39,404 nucleotides of DNA, taken from assembly GCA_021161765.1 (NCBI GenBank), contig JAGGZZ010000081.1, forward strand, positions 1 through 39,404, read 5' to 3'. Below are positions 7,585 through 16,700 of the stretch, one piece after another. Under the pieces are notes generated by a model, which was not told the DNA's origin, did not search any database, and saw nothing but the letters and a program-made list of their open reading frames with translations. The position numbers were made by a program, and so were the translations under genes. Positions within the stretch are counted from its first letter, which is position 1; each line of letters begins with the position of its first letter. The stretch comes from Candidatus Methanophagales archaeon (GTDB lineage Archaea; Halobacteriota; Syntropharchaeia; Alkanophagales; Methanospirareceae).

Positions 7585-8937
7585 ATGGCAAAGGAAATAA
7601 CCTTAGCGGACATAGCAAAAATACTGGAGAAATACGACATAGTGGAACTGGAGGACGTAAAGATAAAAGGAGATATAGAGTTAGAATTAGCTGAGGGCGG
7701 CGGCGTGGCACTTCCCCCTTCAATAACTCAAGCACTGCAATCCATAATAAGTGCAGCACATGTCTCCTCGTCAACCACCGAAGCCATCGCCACAACGGCA
7801 CAAGCACTGCAGTCCATACTAAGTCCAGGTGTAGGTGCAGGTATGCAAAAAGCCCAGATACCGGCGACACCCGCGGAGGAACCGGATTTAGAATTAATAC
7901 GCACGGAATTTAAAGTTGCGAAAACGGAATGGAAGGGTCAGATAGAAGAAGTTACAATTGGTGCTACATCGGCTGACGGCGGCACGAGAGAGGGAACGGT
8001 AACGATAGGAGGCGAAAAGGCGCTGCCTTTCTATAATTTTGACCATCAAATGCCGCATCCACCGGTGATTTCCGTAGATTGCTTTGACATCCCTATTACA
8101 CTGGCAAAGGCGGTGAGAGGGCATTACGAGGACGTGATGGAAGACCCGGGGGAATGGGCGAAGAAGAACGTGCGTGAATTTGGGGCTGATATGGTTACAA
8201 TTCATCTGATAAGCACAGACCCAACGATAAAGGATACGTCAGCGAAAGAAGCGGCAAAGACGGTAGAGGACGTGCTGCAAGCGGTAAAAGTCCCCCTTGT
8301 CATCGGCGGTTCTGGCAATCCGGATAAAGACCCGGGTGTGCTGGAAGCTGCCGCTGAAGCTGCCGAAGGCGAGAGATGTTTAATTGCATCCGCAAACTTG
8401 AACATGGACTACGAACGAATAGCAAAGGCGGCGCTGGAACACGGGCACGTTATCCTTTCGTGGACGCAGCTTGACATAAACGCACAAAAGACGCTGAACA
8501 AGTATCTGTTCAAACTCGGTGTGCCGCGCGAAGACATCGTGATAGACCCGACAACCGCTGCGCTTGGCTACGGTCTGGATTATGCATTCACGAACATCGA
8601 GAGGATGCGGATTTCGGCGTTAAAAGGCGATACGGATTTGGCGTTTCCGATTTCCTGCGGTATAACCAACGCGTGGGGTGCGAGAGAAGCGTGGATGAAG
8701 GATTCACCTATCAAGGAGGATTCTGATTGGGGACCTGCGGTGAATAGGGGTCCTTTGTATGAGATAATGACAGGATTGACATTAGGAATAGCGGGCGGAG
8801 ATATGTTTATGATGATGCATCCAAAGGCTGCGGCTGCGGTTAAACGCGTAACGCAAATGCTGTTTGGTGCGACGAGAGACGAAGATAAAGGTAAAAGAGT
8901 GGAGATGGGCGATTGGGTGACGTGGAGGGGCATATAA
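7585..8937 (+). CDS. cdhD: acetyl-CoA decarbonylase/synthase delta subunit (corrinoid protein, small subunit)
   Basis: A 450-residue TIM-barrel subunit. With CdhE it forms the corrinoid iron-sulfur protein that carries the methyl group between tetrahydromethanopterin/sarcinapterin and CdhC. Recognisable parts are the N-terminal VELEDVKIKGDIELEL domain, a low-complexity Ala/Ser/Gln linker (about residues 50-95), and the barrel with HPPVISVDCFDIP, IGGSGNPDKDP, IDPTTAALGYGLDYAFTNIE and SCGITNAWGAREAW. AAAAGGAGCG just before ATG 7585 is a good ribosome-binding site. cdhE would be expected directly downstream but is absent; decayed genes on the other strand follow. Confidence 0.95.
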   Translation: MAKEITLADIAKILEKYDIVELEDVKIKGDIELELAEGGGVALPPSITQALQSIISAAHVSSSTTEAIATTAQALQSILSPGVGAGMQKAQIPATPAEEPDLELIRTEFKVAKTEWKGQIEEVTIGATSADGGTREGTVTIGGEKALPFYNFDHQMPHPPVISVDCFDIPITLAKAVRGHYEDVMEDPGEWAKKNVREFGADMVTIHLISTDPTIKDTSAKEAAKTVEDVLQAVKVPLVIGGSGNPDKDPGVLEAAAEAAEGERCLIASANLNMDYERIAKAALEHGHVILSWTQLDINAQKTLNKYLFKLGVPREDIVIDPTTAALGYGLDYAFTNIERMRISALKGDTDLAFPISCGITNAWGAREAWMKDSPIKEDSDWGPAVNRGPLYEIMTGLTLGIAGGDMFMMMHPKAAAAVKRVTQMLFGATRDEDKGKRVEMGDWVTWRGI

Positions 8938-9076
8938 TAAGGAGAAAATGACGATACTTTTACCAGCATCCTTGCATCACTAATTATAACTTAGATTCTA
9001 AGTATATAAAATATGTTGCGGAATTTTTTGAATTTGGAAGAGTTTTAGAGTTTGTAGAAAACGGTTCGTTATCTAT

Positions 9077-10239
9077 TCACTCCAACCTCGCTCCGCGCTC
9101 CTTGCAGAATTTCTCACCTGCCTGCACCTCCTTCCCACAGCTTGGACACTTCCTCGACGAGCCTATCTCTGTCCGCTGCACAACACTGCCTTCAATAGTA
9201 ACACTTGTCGTGCCTGTTCCTTCTCCAATCCCACCAAAACTCGTTCTCTGCACCACAGAATCAATAATATTTATCACCTGCTTGCTTTCGATAACACCAA
9301 TCTCCTTTGCCGATTGAACCGAACCCGCGAGATGCCGTATACTGCTCGCAATCTCGTTCAAAAAACCGTGCAGACCATAAGGCTTATCCTATGCGCGCAG
9401 GCTTCTTTGACGAACACATCAATTTCGTTGATACTGATTCCGCTAAACGACAAACCTTCCTGAATGTATTCACATGCATTTGCGTGCTCTGCGAATTCGC
9501 CTTCACGCATTGCCTTCTCCTTGAGGAACGGGCAAACGCAGTGTACCCCTTTAGGTCGCATTTGAACAGTGTGCTTTGTGCCAATATGGTCTTTGTAGAC
9601 GATGGTCGCTTCTATTTTCTCATTGTGTATGCAGCCAAGCGGTGTAAGTATGTATTTTGCAGTTCGCTCGCCGTTCGGGTGGATGTTGGCGAGCGTTTGA
9701 ACCACGTTGCCTTTCAAAGCGAAGAGTGTTCTGGGATAGTCGGGTATAGTTTCTACATCCAATATCGCATAGCCTGTATTGTTCACGACGCGGATACCGA
9801 ATCTTAGGTCGTTGTTTCGCATGATTTCGTAGCCTCGTTTTATTTCTATGATAAGATCCAGTGACTTCTAATAATTGGGCTTAAATGTCTTTTCGGGTAA
9901 CTCCACTTCTATCTCTGGTTTGCTTTCTTCTCTCATTCTCTTCGCAGTTTCTTCCGCCTGTTTTGCATATTTGATCGCATCATCATAACTTCCCCCGGCA
10001 AATGTAGAATTTGCCTTATTTAATAGATTAGTAGCTTCTGAAACAGCGCAAAATTCTTTTACTTTTTCAATTGTAGCCTCTGACGATTCTATGCAGTCTT
10101 TTACCTCTCTATACTTTGTATCCGTCTCTTTTGCGATTCTTTCAGCTTCTTTTGACGAATTGTATGCTTCTTCGTATTCACCATTGTCTAACGACTTTCT
10201 TGCGTTCTCCAGATTTTTCTCTGCGTTTGATAACACCAT
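9077..10239 (-). pseudogene. broken gene: coiled-coil domain + unknown domain + zinc ribbon, with TAG and frameshift
   Basis: Three consecutive ORFs form one decayed gene. Residues from ATG 10239 give a charged helical repeat domain (NLENARKSLDNGEYEEAYNS) ending KTFKPNY. A TAG stop at 9868-9870 follows, where Trp would fit. The same frame then continues KSLDLIIEIKRGYEIMRNND through a 150-residue domain that ends near 9390. The frame is lost around 9385-9395 and resumes one register over as DKPYGLHGFLNEIASSIRHL. The end is a zinc ribbon with CPSCGKEV and the decayed pair FCKERG, where the last Cys has become Arg. The two lesions plus the lost zinc ligand argue for real decay rather than a single sequencing error. 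The intact relative was probably a cytoplasmic zinc-ribbon regulatory-type protein; its function is unknown. The 140 nt between the cdhD stop and 9077 contain only A/T-rich sequence. Confidence 0.7.
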
Positions 10240-10349
10240 CTCATAACCTTTACGTGTATAAACGTCTTATCTTATCACTCAAATCTTCGGATTTCCGCCG
10301 CAAGTTTCTTTCTCGATTAGTTAAAATATCTTTCCTGCTTCGAATGAAT

Positions 10350-10610
10350 TCAATATTTTTCTCTTCTATTGGTATTCTTCTTCTTATCAATTAAAATTCT
10401 CATCATTTGATTACATCCCCTTTTCTCGATATAAAATACTTTTAATTTTGGATTTTCCCAATAACCTTTCTTGAATTCACCTTGCCTAATTTGTTGAGAA
10501 TACGTTTCAATTTCTCGGGGAGATAACTCACTGATTGTTATATTCTCTAGTTTATTTTTTAGCCCAGTTAAACCACTGAATATCTTTAATGGTTTTATGG
10601 CAACGATCAC
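10350..10610 (-). CDS. small hypothetical ORF, doubtful
   Basis: An 86-residue open frame with a GTG start at 10610, overlapping the end of the zinc-ribbon ORF by 59 nt. The central part (ISELSPREIETYSQQIRQGE) looks protein-like. The tail (DKKKNTNRREKY) is low-complexity. It could be a fragment whose true start lies near 10550. No family is recognised, and it sits in a stretch with several decayed genes, so it may be a remnant too. Confidence 0.25.
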   Translation of the reverse strand: MIVAIKPLKIFSGLTGLKNKLENITISELSPREIETYSQQIRQGEFKKGYWENPKLKVFYIEKRGCNQMMRILIDKKKNTNRREKY

Positions 10611-10776
10611 ATTCCCAATGGTCTATGAATAAACCTTTATGTTGCCAAAAATGTCCGCCACAATTTGGATGCGCAAATCCGTCATCACCACGAGTTCTCA
10701 ATAAATCCCTATGAAGATTGCTAATGTACTTATACTTGCAGTTTGGGCAGAATTTCTCCAACTCTTCTTCAGACAT
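10552..10776 (-). CDS. small zinc-ribbon protein
   Basis: A 74-residue ORF. I chose ATG 10776 (MSEEELEKFCPNC) because a preceding zinc-ribbon fragment ends only 5 nt upstream. It has Cys pairs CPNC and CDRC plus several His residues (HPNCGGHFW, HKGLFIDHW), consistent with one or two zinc sites. Function is unknown. It lies in a stretch of degraded zinc-ribbon genes and may itself be a survivor of a longer protein. Confidence 0.45.
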   Translation of the reverse strand: MSEEELEKFCPNCKYKYISNLHRDLLRTRGDDGFAHPNCGGHFWQHKGLFIDHWECDRCHKTIKDIQWFNWAKK

Positions 10777-10781
10777 ACAAT

Positions 10782-10999
10782 TCACTCCCTTTTCCCAATC
10801 GCCGCCCCGCAATTCGTGCAGAACTTCGTGCCAACTGGCAGCTCAGCGTTGCATTCTGGACACATAACAACCTTCTTCACTTCTTGAATCGCTCTTTTTC
10901 GAGTTTTAGTTCATGCGCTTTTCTTTCCAGCTCAAGAGTATGTTCATGCCGCTCTGCATCCATATCCAGTTCACGCCGCTGTTCAACTCGTTTCAGCAT
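10782..10999 (-). pseudogene. coiled-coil/zinc-ribbon gene remnant, frameshifted
   Basis: A 40-residue ORF from ATG 10999 is a highly charged helix (MLKRVEQRRELDMDAERHEH) ending with TGA at 10877-10879. The same frame is open about 75 nt further upstream but without an ATG. In a different register, the sequence then reads RAIQEVKKVVMCPECNAELP and FCTNCGAAI, ending at 10782. This is a complete zinc ribbon joined to the last part of the helix, so a frameshift near 10890-10900 splits one former gene. ATG 10865 could still start a 27-residue zinc-ribbon peptide. Confidence 0.5.
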
Positions 11000-11097
11000 C
11001 AACTTCCGTGCAAACGCACTATCCTCACGATTTCTCTGAGTCGGAACTTTTTTTTTATCACATTTAAAAACATGTCAGTGATTCAAGTCCCATAGGG

Positions 11098-11512
11098 ATG
11101 CCTATGAGAATTAGCAAAACCAAAGTTTTTGACTTTCTCATGAGATGCCAAATCGAAAAAGGGGGATATACAGGCAACGACATTGCAGAAATAGCTAAAA
11201 ACATCCCAGTATCGCCGCGAGCTCTGAGAAAACGGATAAATTATTGGAGGTTGAGTTTCATGCAGAAGAGGGACACTCTTGTAGGTGAAGAGAGTGCCTG
11301 AAATGAACAAAAAGTTATTAATATTTAAACGTAAGAAGGCAAAAGAACTACACGAGAAAGGATGGAGTAACCGCAAGATAGCACGTCATCTACTGGCAAG
11401 CAAAAACAGTGTAGGTAAATGGGTGCACGCAGATGGATGAAAGCGAAATATCAAGTGATAACAGAGGCGGGGAAAAGGGGAAATTAAAAAACTATATCAG
11501 AGACACTGATTA
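11098..11512 (+). mobile_element. transposase remnant (helix-turn-helix fragments)
   Basis: Three short ORFs in a row look like the N-terminal pieces of a transposase. ORF 11098-11301 (67 residues) contains GNDIAEIAKNIPVSPRALRK, a helix-turn-helix. ORF 11303-11440 (45 residues) contains KELHEKGWSNRKIARHLLAS, a classic transposase-type helix-turn-helix. ORF 11434-11511 overlaps it and runs out in a TAA inside ACTGATTAACGCAGAC, a partial copy of the dispersed repeat. No DDE catalytic domain follows, so the element is dead and its 3' part was lost or replaced by repeat sequence. The insertion-sequence family cannot be assigned from these fragments. Confidence 0.55.
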
Positions 11513-11544
11513 ACGCAGACAAAAAAAAAACAGAAAATAAATTA

Positions 11545-11670
11545 TAGACACAGATTAACGCAGATTAACACAGATGATAAGAATCAGCAATGTTCAACGT
11601 GTAAATAAATCTGCGTAAATCCGTGTAAATCTGTGTCTTAAATAGAAGGAAGTGACACTTTATATACAAC
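11545..11670 (+). repeat. dispersed repeat copy 2, carrying the aroA promoter
   Basis: Left end AAATAAATTATAGACACAG, 10-nt-period arm CAGATTAACGCAGATTAACA, a middle GATAAGAATCAGCAATG, then the inverted right arm ending GTGTCTTAAATAGAAGGAAG. It continues directly into TGACACTTTATATACAAC, a TATA box about 10-25 nt before ATG 11680, so the aroA message would be nearly leaderless. The right-hand block CTTAAATAGAAGG plus TATA-like sequence recurs at four other genes. Confidence 0.75.
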
Positions 11671-11679
11671 GAAAAGTGT

Positions 11680-12972
11680 ATGGAGATAACAGTGCGAAAG
11701 TCGGGGATAAAAGGCGAGATAACTGCTCCTCCTTCTAAAAGCTACACGCATAGAGCCATTGCAATAGCTTCGCTCGCGCAAAAAAGCGATATCTTTTACC
11801 CCCTTATCTCTGAGGATACAAAAGCTACAATTAACGCCGCAGAATGCCTGGGTGCCGTTGTAGAATACGATGAGCACGTGAGGAAAATAAGGATAGAAGG
11901 CACAGAAGGACAACCGAGAACACCTGAAGACGTGATAAACGCCGAAAACTCGGGCACCACGCTGAGGTTCTTCACCGCTATTTCCTCTTTATGCGATGGC
12001 ACTACGGTTCTAACCGGCGATGCATCCTTAAGAAAGCGCCCAAATTCGCCTTTGCTCACGGCGCTGAACGACCTCGGCGCAGAGGCTATTTCGATAAAAG
12101 GAGATGGAACCGCGCCAATAGAGGTAAGAGGAAAGCTAAAAGGCGGAGAAACCACTATGGACGCTTCTATCAGCTCGCAGTTCATTTCCGCACTGCTCAT
12201 CGCCTGCCCGCTTGCAGAAAAACCTTCTTATATTGCTGCAACTAATCTCTCCTCCGTGCCTTATATGAGAATGACCGCTGAGGTATTAGAGCAAGCCGGG
12301 GTGAAAATCCCCTTCTCTCGCTCGTCCAACGATTATGCTTTTCACGTAGAAGGAGGCAAAAGATACGAGTTACGAAGGTTCACGGTTCCCGGCGATTTTT
12401 CATCGGCTTCTTATCTGTTAGCAGCCGCAGCAATCACGGATTCCGAGTTGAGAATAACAAATTTGTTCCCTTCTACACAGGGCGATTCACGAATAGTGGA
12501 AATATTGCGTGATATGGGTGCAGACATAAAATGGGCTGAGGAGAGTGGAGTGGTCGAAGTAAAAGGAACGAAAGAAGGTGAGCTGAAAGGCATAAAGGTG
12601 GATATGCGAGAGAACCCTGATTTGGTGCCTACCATTGCCGTATCCGCCGCGGTTGCCGCAGGCACGACAGAAATAACCGGAGTTGCTCATCTGAGATATA
12701 AAGAGACCGATAGATTGCGGTTTCTGACCGAAGAGCTGAGAAAAATGGGTGTGCGGATAGAGGAGAAGGAAGATGGACTGGTAATAGAAGGCGGAAAAAA
12801 AAGGAGATTAAAAGCTGCAAAGGTGTATTCCCATGACGACCACCGGTTAGCGATGGCTTTGTGTATTGCTGCTCTTTCCGCCACAGGGGAAACAGTTATA
12901 GAAGGGGCAGAATGTGCTGAAGTTTCTTATCCTTCTTTCTTTGAGGATATACGCAATTTGGTGCCGATATAG
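11680..12972 (+). CDS. aroA: 3-phosphoshikimate 1-carboxyvinyltransferase (EPSP synthase)
   Basis: A 430-residue enzyme of the shikimate pathway, joining PEP to shikimate 3-phosphate. Phosphate- and PEP-binding signatures are present: APPSKSYTHRAIAIASLA near the N terminus, NSGTTLRFFTAISS, LRKRPNSPLL, ISSQFISALLIACPLAE, RYKETDRL, and DDHRLAMALCIAAL near the C terminus. The length is standard. ATG 11680 lies just after a TATA box inside a dispersed-repeat tail, with no Shine-Dalgarno, which suggests leaderless translation. It stands alone; other aromatic genes are not in the window. Confidence 0.95.
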   Translation: MEITVRKSGIKGEITAPPSKSYTHRAIAIASLAQKSDIFYPLISEDTKATINAAECLGAVVEYDEHVRKIRIEGTEGQPRTPEDVINAENSGTTLRFFTAISSLCDGTTVLTGDASLRKRPNSPLLTALNDLGAEAISIKGDGTAPIEVRGKLKGGETTMDASISSQFISALLIACPLAEKPSYIAATNLSSVPYMRMTAEVLEQAGVKIPFSRSSNDYAFHVEGGKRYELRRFTVPGDFSSASYLLAAAAITDSELRITNLFPSTQGDSRIVEILRDMGADIKWAEESGVVEVKGTKEGELKGIKVDMRENPDLVPTIAVSAAVAAGTTEITGVAHLRYKETDRLRFLTEELRKMGVRIEEKEDGLVIEGGKKRRLKAAKVYSHDDHRLAMALCIAALSATGETVIEGAECAEVSYPSFFEDIRNLVPI

Positions 12973-13008
12973 CGCTGCCGAACACTGAACACTAACATTA
13001 AAAAATTA

Positions 13009-13160
13009 TTAACCACAGATTACACAGATTTCCACAAGAAAACAGAAAATAGATTATAGACACAGATTAACGCAGATTAACACAGATAATAAGAATCAAC
13101 ACGGTTAAACTAAAATAAATCTGCGTAAATCAGTGTAAATCTGTGTCTTAAATAGAAGGA
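13009..13160. repeat. dispersed repeat copy 3, between convergent aroA and rps27ae
   Basis: A partial copy (AACCACAGATTACACAGATT, 13011-13030) is followed by a full one from 13055: ATTATAGACACAG, period-10 arm, GATAATAAGAATCAACACGG, inverted arm, and GTGTCTTAAATAGAAGGAAG to 13160. After that conserved block the sequence diverges from the promoter-bearing copies. No gene start follows on that strand, which makes this a useful control copy. Confidence 0.75.
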
Positions 13161-13182
13161 AGACTCAGACAGCACAGAGGCA

Positions 13183-13377
13183 TTAACTTTTTTTGGCTTT
13201 TATGAATTCCGTGTAGCCGCATTTACCGCATGTATATCGGTCTTTATGCTCGGCTAAAAACACGCCCGCACCGCATCTTGGACACGTCTTTCGTTTCCTT
13301 TGCAATTTCCATCCCGCCTTCGCTTTTCCTTTCCCTTTTTCCTCTACCAATTCGTAAAACGTATGTATTGCTGTCAT
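13183..13377 (-). CDS. rps27ae: 30S ribosomal protein S27ae
   Basis: A 64-residue zinc-ribbon protein of the small ribosomal subunit. The four Cys are in CPRCGAGVFLAEHKDR and CGKCGYTEF, matching archaeal S27ae, which lacks the eukaryotic ubiquitin. It overlaps rps24e by the four bases ATGA, as is usual for this pair. The N-terminal extension (MTAIHTFYELVEEKGKGKAK) is somewhat longer than typical, so an internal start is possible, but the ATGA coupling favours ATG 13377. Confidence 0.9.
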   Translation of the reverse strand: MTAIHTFYELVEEKGKGKAKAGWKLQRKRKTCPRCGAGVFLAEHKDRYTCGKCGYTEFIKAKKS

Positions 13378-13706
13378 TCTTCTTGTCCCTCTTTTCCTTC
13401 GCCTATACCCTGGCTGCCGAAATTCCTCCTTATTATGTGTTCCTGCTCTACTTCCTTCAGCCGCTCCTCGTTTTCATATACCCTAGCATAGCCAACCGTC
13501 TCTCTTTTCCCGAATTCCGTTCGCATCTTGTCTATTACGAGCAGATTTGGCTTGCACTGAAGCTTTTTTATCAATACTTCTCGTGCTTGGGCTCTGCTTG
13601 GCGAAGCGCCTTTCGTTTCACTCTTTTCGTCGTGCTTTAACCTGAAAAATACTTCCTTCCTATTCAATAATTGATTTTCCCTCTCCTCTTTTATCTCTAT
13701 TTCCAT
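13374..13706 (-). CDS. rps24e: 30S ribosomal protein S24e
   Basis: A 110-residue protein with the S24e signature: RKEVFFRLKHDEKSETKGAS near the start, then PSRAQAREVLIKKL and LLVIDKMRTEFGKRETVGYA. ATG 13706 gives the normal N terminus MEIEIKEERENQLLNRKEV. In many archaea this gene follows spt4 (often with a small kinase gene between them). Here it follows a giant NosD-like gene by only 16 nt and so probably shares its transcript. A short AT-rich patch (CTTATACTATG) just upstream could be its own promoter. Confidence 0.95.
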   Translation of the reverse strand: MEIEIKEERENQLLNRKEVFFRLKHDEKSETKGASPSRAQAREVLIKKLQCKPNLLVIDKMRTEFGKRETVGYARVYENEERLKEVEQEHIIRRNFGSQGIGEGKEGQEE

Positions 13707-13722
13707 TTTTCTTTTTCTTATA

Positions 13723-16700
13723 CTATGCCCCCTGTGATTCTTCTTCTAATTTAATAGCAGGTATCCAATCATAATAAACTTTGCCATTTGTGTCAATGAA
13801 CTCATTGCAAGTGATTGTCCCTGCTCCGCTAGCTACTTCTAACTCATCCGTGTGCCAAATCTGCGGATACGAGCCAGTGCGGATGGTGTAGTTGTATTTT
13901 TCGTTGGCGACAAGCGTGAAAGACTTGTTAAAGGATATGTTATGCCAGTCTCCCTTGTAGCCGTTCCAGGTTGCGTTTACATCCAACGTGGAGTTCCATA
14001 TCCTTGCGTATTCGGTATGCCCGCCCGTGCCTGCGCAGGGATAGGTGTAAAGTTTGTTCACGGTGATTGTTTGGCTTGGCGTGATTGTGCCGTTGTGCGT
14101 GCCGAAGATGCTCGGGTATGGATTTACTGGCTCACCCATGTCAAAAATATTTTCCACTTTTATCCAACCATTAGGATCTTCAAATGGATAATGATCTATG
14201 CTGTCTGCATCGATATAATAAGGTTCGCTTCCATTACTTGGATTCCCAGTGCAGACATGGTCGCTCCAATAGTTTCCTCCTGAAGGATAGCCGTTGTCCC
14301 AAGAATTAATGTTACCATTGTCAAATGCTTGATTAGTGTTGTTTATGATGTTATTGTGGTAGATGAAATTGTTGTCAGATGTGCCTATGAGTATACCAAC
14401 ACAGTTATTTGAAGCATCGTTATTCTCAATCGTATTAAATTCGGAGCCTTCAATTAATAGAATACCAATACTTGCCATATCTTCCTCTTCAAAGCCAGTG
14501 TTGTTGCTGGCAGTGTTATTAATTATATTGTTGTCACAAGATTCCGCTATGAATATGCCAAAGTAGTTGTTCGAGGCTTCATTATTCTCAATCATATTAA
14601 ACTCAGAGCCTTCAACCAATAGAACACCTGTACTCGGTGGTATGTCATCATTTCCCTCAAAACCGGTATTGTTATTAGCGATGTTGCTGATTATTTTATT
14701 GTAAGATGAACTTGCAAGAATTATTCCAAAGTCATTATTTGAAGCGTTGTTGTTGGTCAATGTGTTGTTTACAGATTCAACTATGAATATGCCTAAGTAG
14801 TTGTTCGTGGCAGTGTTAGTTTTCACTGTATTCTGATCAGAATTGCCCAATAAAATGCCACTGCTTGGTGGCGCATCATCGCCTTCGAAACCAGTGTTGT
14901 TGTCAGCGATGTTGTTACTAATGGTGTTATTGCCACAAGATTCGGCTATGAATATGCCAAAGTAGTTGTTCGAAGCAGTATTATTTTCTATTTTGTTATG
15001 ATCGGAATAATCTAATAGAATAATACCGCTGCTTGGAGAATCATCGGAATCGGTATTATTTTCTGCAATATTTTTTTCTATCGTGATGTAAGACGATCTT
15101 TCAAGGTATATACCGTGGCTATTATTCGAAGCATCGTTATTGCTTAAAGTGCTATTACTCGATGAATCTAAGCGGACTCCAGCGCCACGATTTGAATTTA
15201 TTATATTATTTATGATAGTTGCAGAAGAATAGTCACAGTAGATGCCACATTCGCTGTTTAAGATTATATTGTTATTTCTTATGATTGGAGAAGAATCCCT
15301 GCTATAAACACCTTCATCACCATTTGATGATATCGTATTATTTGCAACGATTGGGTTAGAGGAGTAATGAAACGAAATGCCAGCACGCAGGTTCGACGTT
15401 ATATTATTGTTGGTGATGGGTGGGGCGGAATAATAACAGCAGATTCCATTTTCAGTGTTTGATGATATTGTATTATTGGCAATGATTGGATTGGAAGAAT
15501 CGCAGCCTATACCGTCATCATTATTTGATAATATAGTATTGTTATCAATAGTTGGGGACGAATGGTCACAGCCTACACCACCACCATTATTGTGGGATAT
15601 ATTGTTGTTGCAAATATTCGGGTCAGAAAAATGTTTACATAGGATGCCAGCATCTTCGTTTGAAGTTATGGTGTTGTTTGTGACGATTCCACTTGAAAAG
15701 TCTTCATAAACGATGCCCTCGTCGGTGTTATTTGATATCGTGTTATTAGTAATTGTTACATTGGAAGATGATTTTAAAGCAATGCCACGCCGATGGTTAT
15801 CTGTTATTTTGTTTCCGGAAATTAATGTATTGCTGGAAGGATTTGCCCAAATCCCATCTTTTTCATTGAGTGATATCATGTTATTAATGATGGTGAGATA
15901 CGAGGAATATGCACCGATGCCAAAATTACTATTGTTTTGCAATATATTACCCTCAATGGTTACATTGGTTGAAAAATTCCACACGTTAATCCCATCATCG
16001 TGATTATCTGCTATCCTATTTCCGTAAATCACTACATCAACTGAAGATCCTAAACCAATGCCATGATCAGTATTGTTTGTTATTGTATTGCCAGCAATAA
16101 ATAATAGGGAAGACGAATCACACCAGATGCCACGACTATTATTTGAAACAGTGTTATTTATTAGAGTGTTGTTGTTGCTGAAACCCACACAAATACCACC
16201 ACCCTCGTTATTCCAGTTTACGATGTTATTAATTACTTTATTATCGTTACTATTAGACATCACCAGTACACCTTCATCGCTGTTATAGGATACATTATTG
16301 CTGGCTATTGTATTATTATTGGCGGAATTCAAGACGATGCCTTGATCACTGGTGTTGTAAATAATGTTGCTTGTTATGTTATTGGTGTTCGATAAAACCA
16401 GAGCGATGCCATTTGGAGTGTTGCAAACAGTATTGTTTGTAATCGTGTTATGATTGGAGTTGTATAACCAGATGCCATTGCAACTATTTCTCACTGTAAA
16501 CCCGCTGATTACACAGTCATCAGCATTCACATTTACAACATCTCCACTTCCGCTGCCATCAATAATTGTCGTGTTCCTATCCTCACCTTGGAGTGTCATC
16601 GACTTATCCACAACCACATTCTCAAAGTAAGTCCCATTATAAACAAAAATTGTATCCCCAGCACTTGCATTATCCACCGCCCACTGTATCTTTGCATAAT

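Noticed and set aside
9868..9870. TAG as a pyrrolysine codon
   Set aside because: TAG ends several normal genes here (cdhC, secD, aroA), the same gene has a frameshift and a lost zinc Cys, and no pyl genes are visible.
13230..13640. 136-residue plus-strand hydrophobic ORF
   Set aside because: Antisense shadow of rps27ae and rps24e, both of which are clear.
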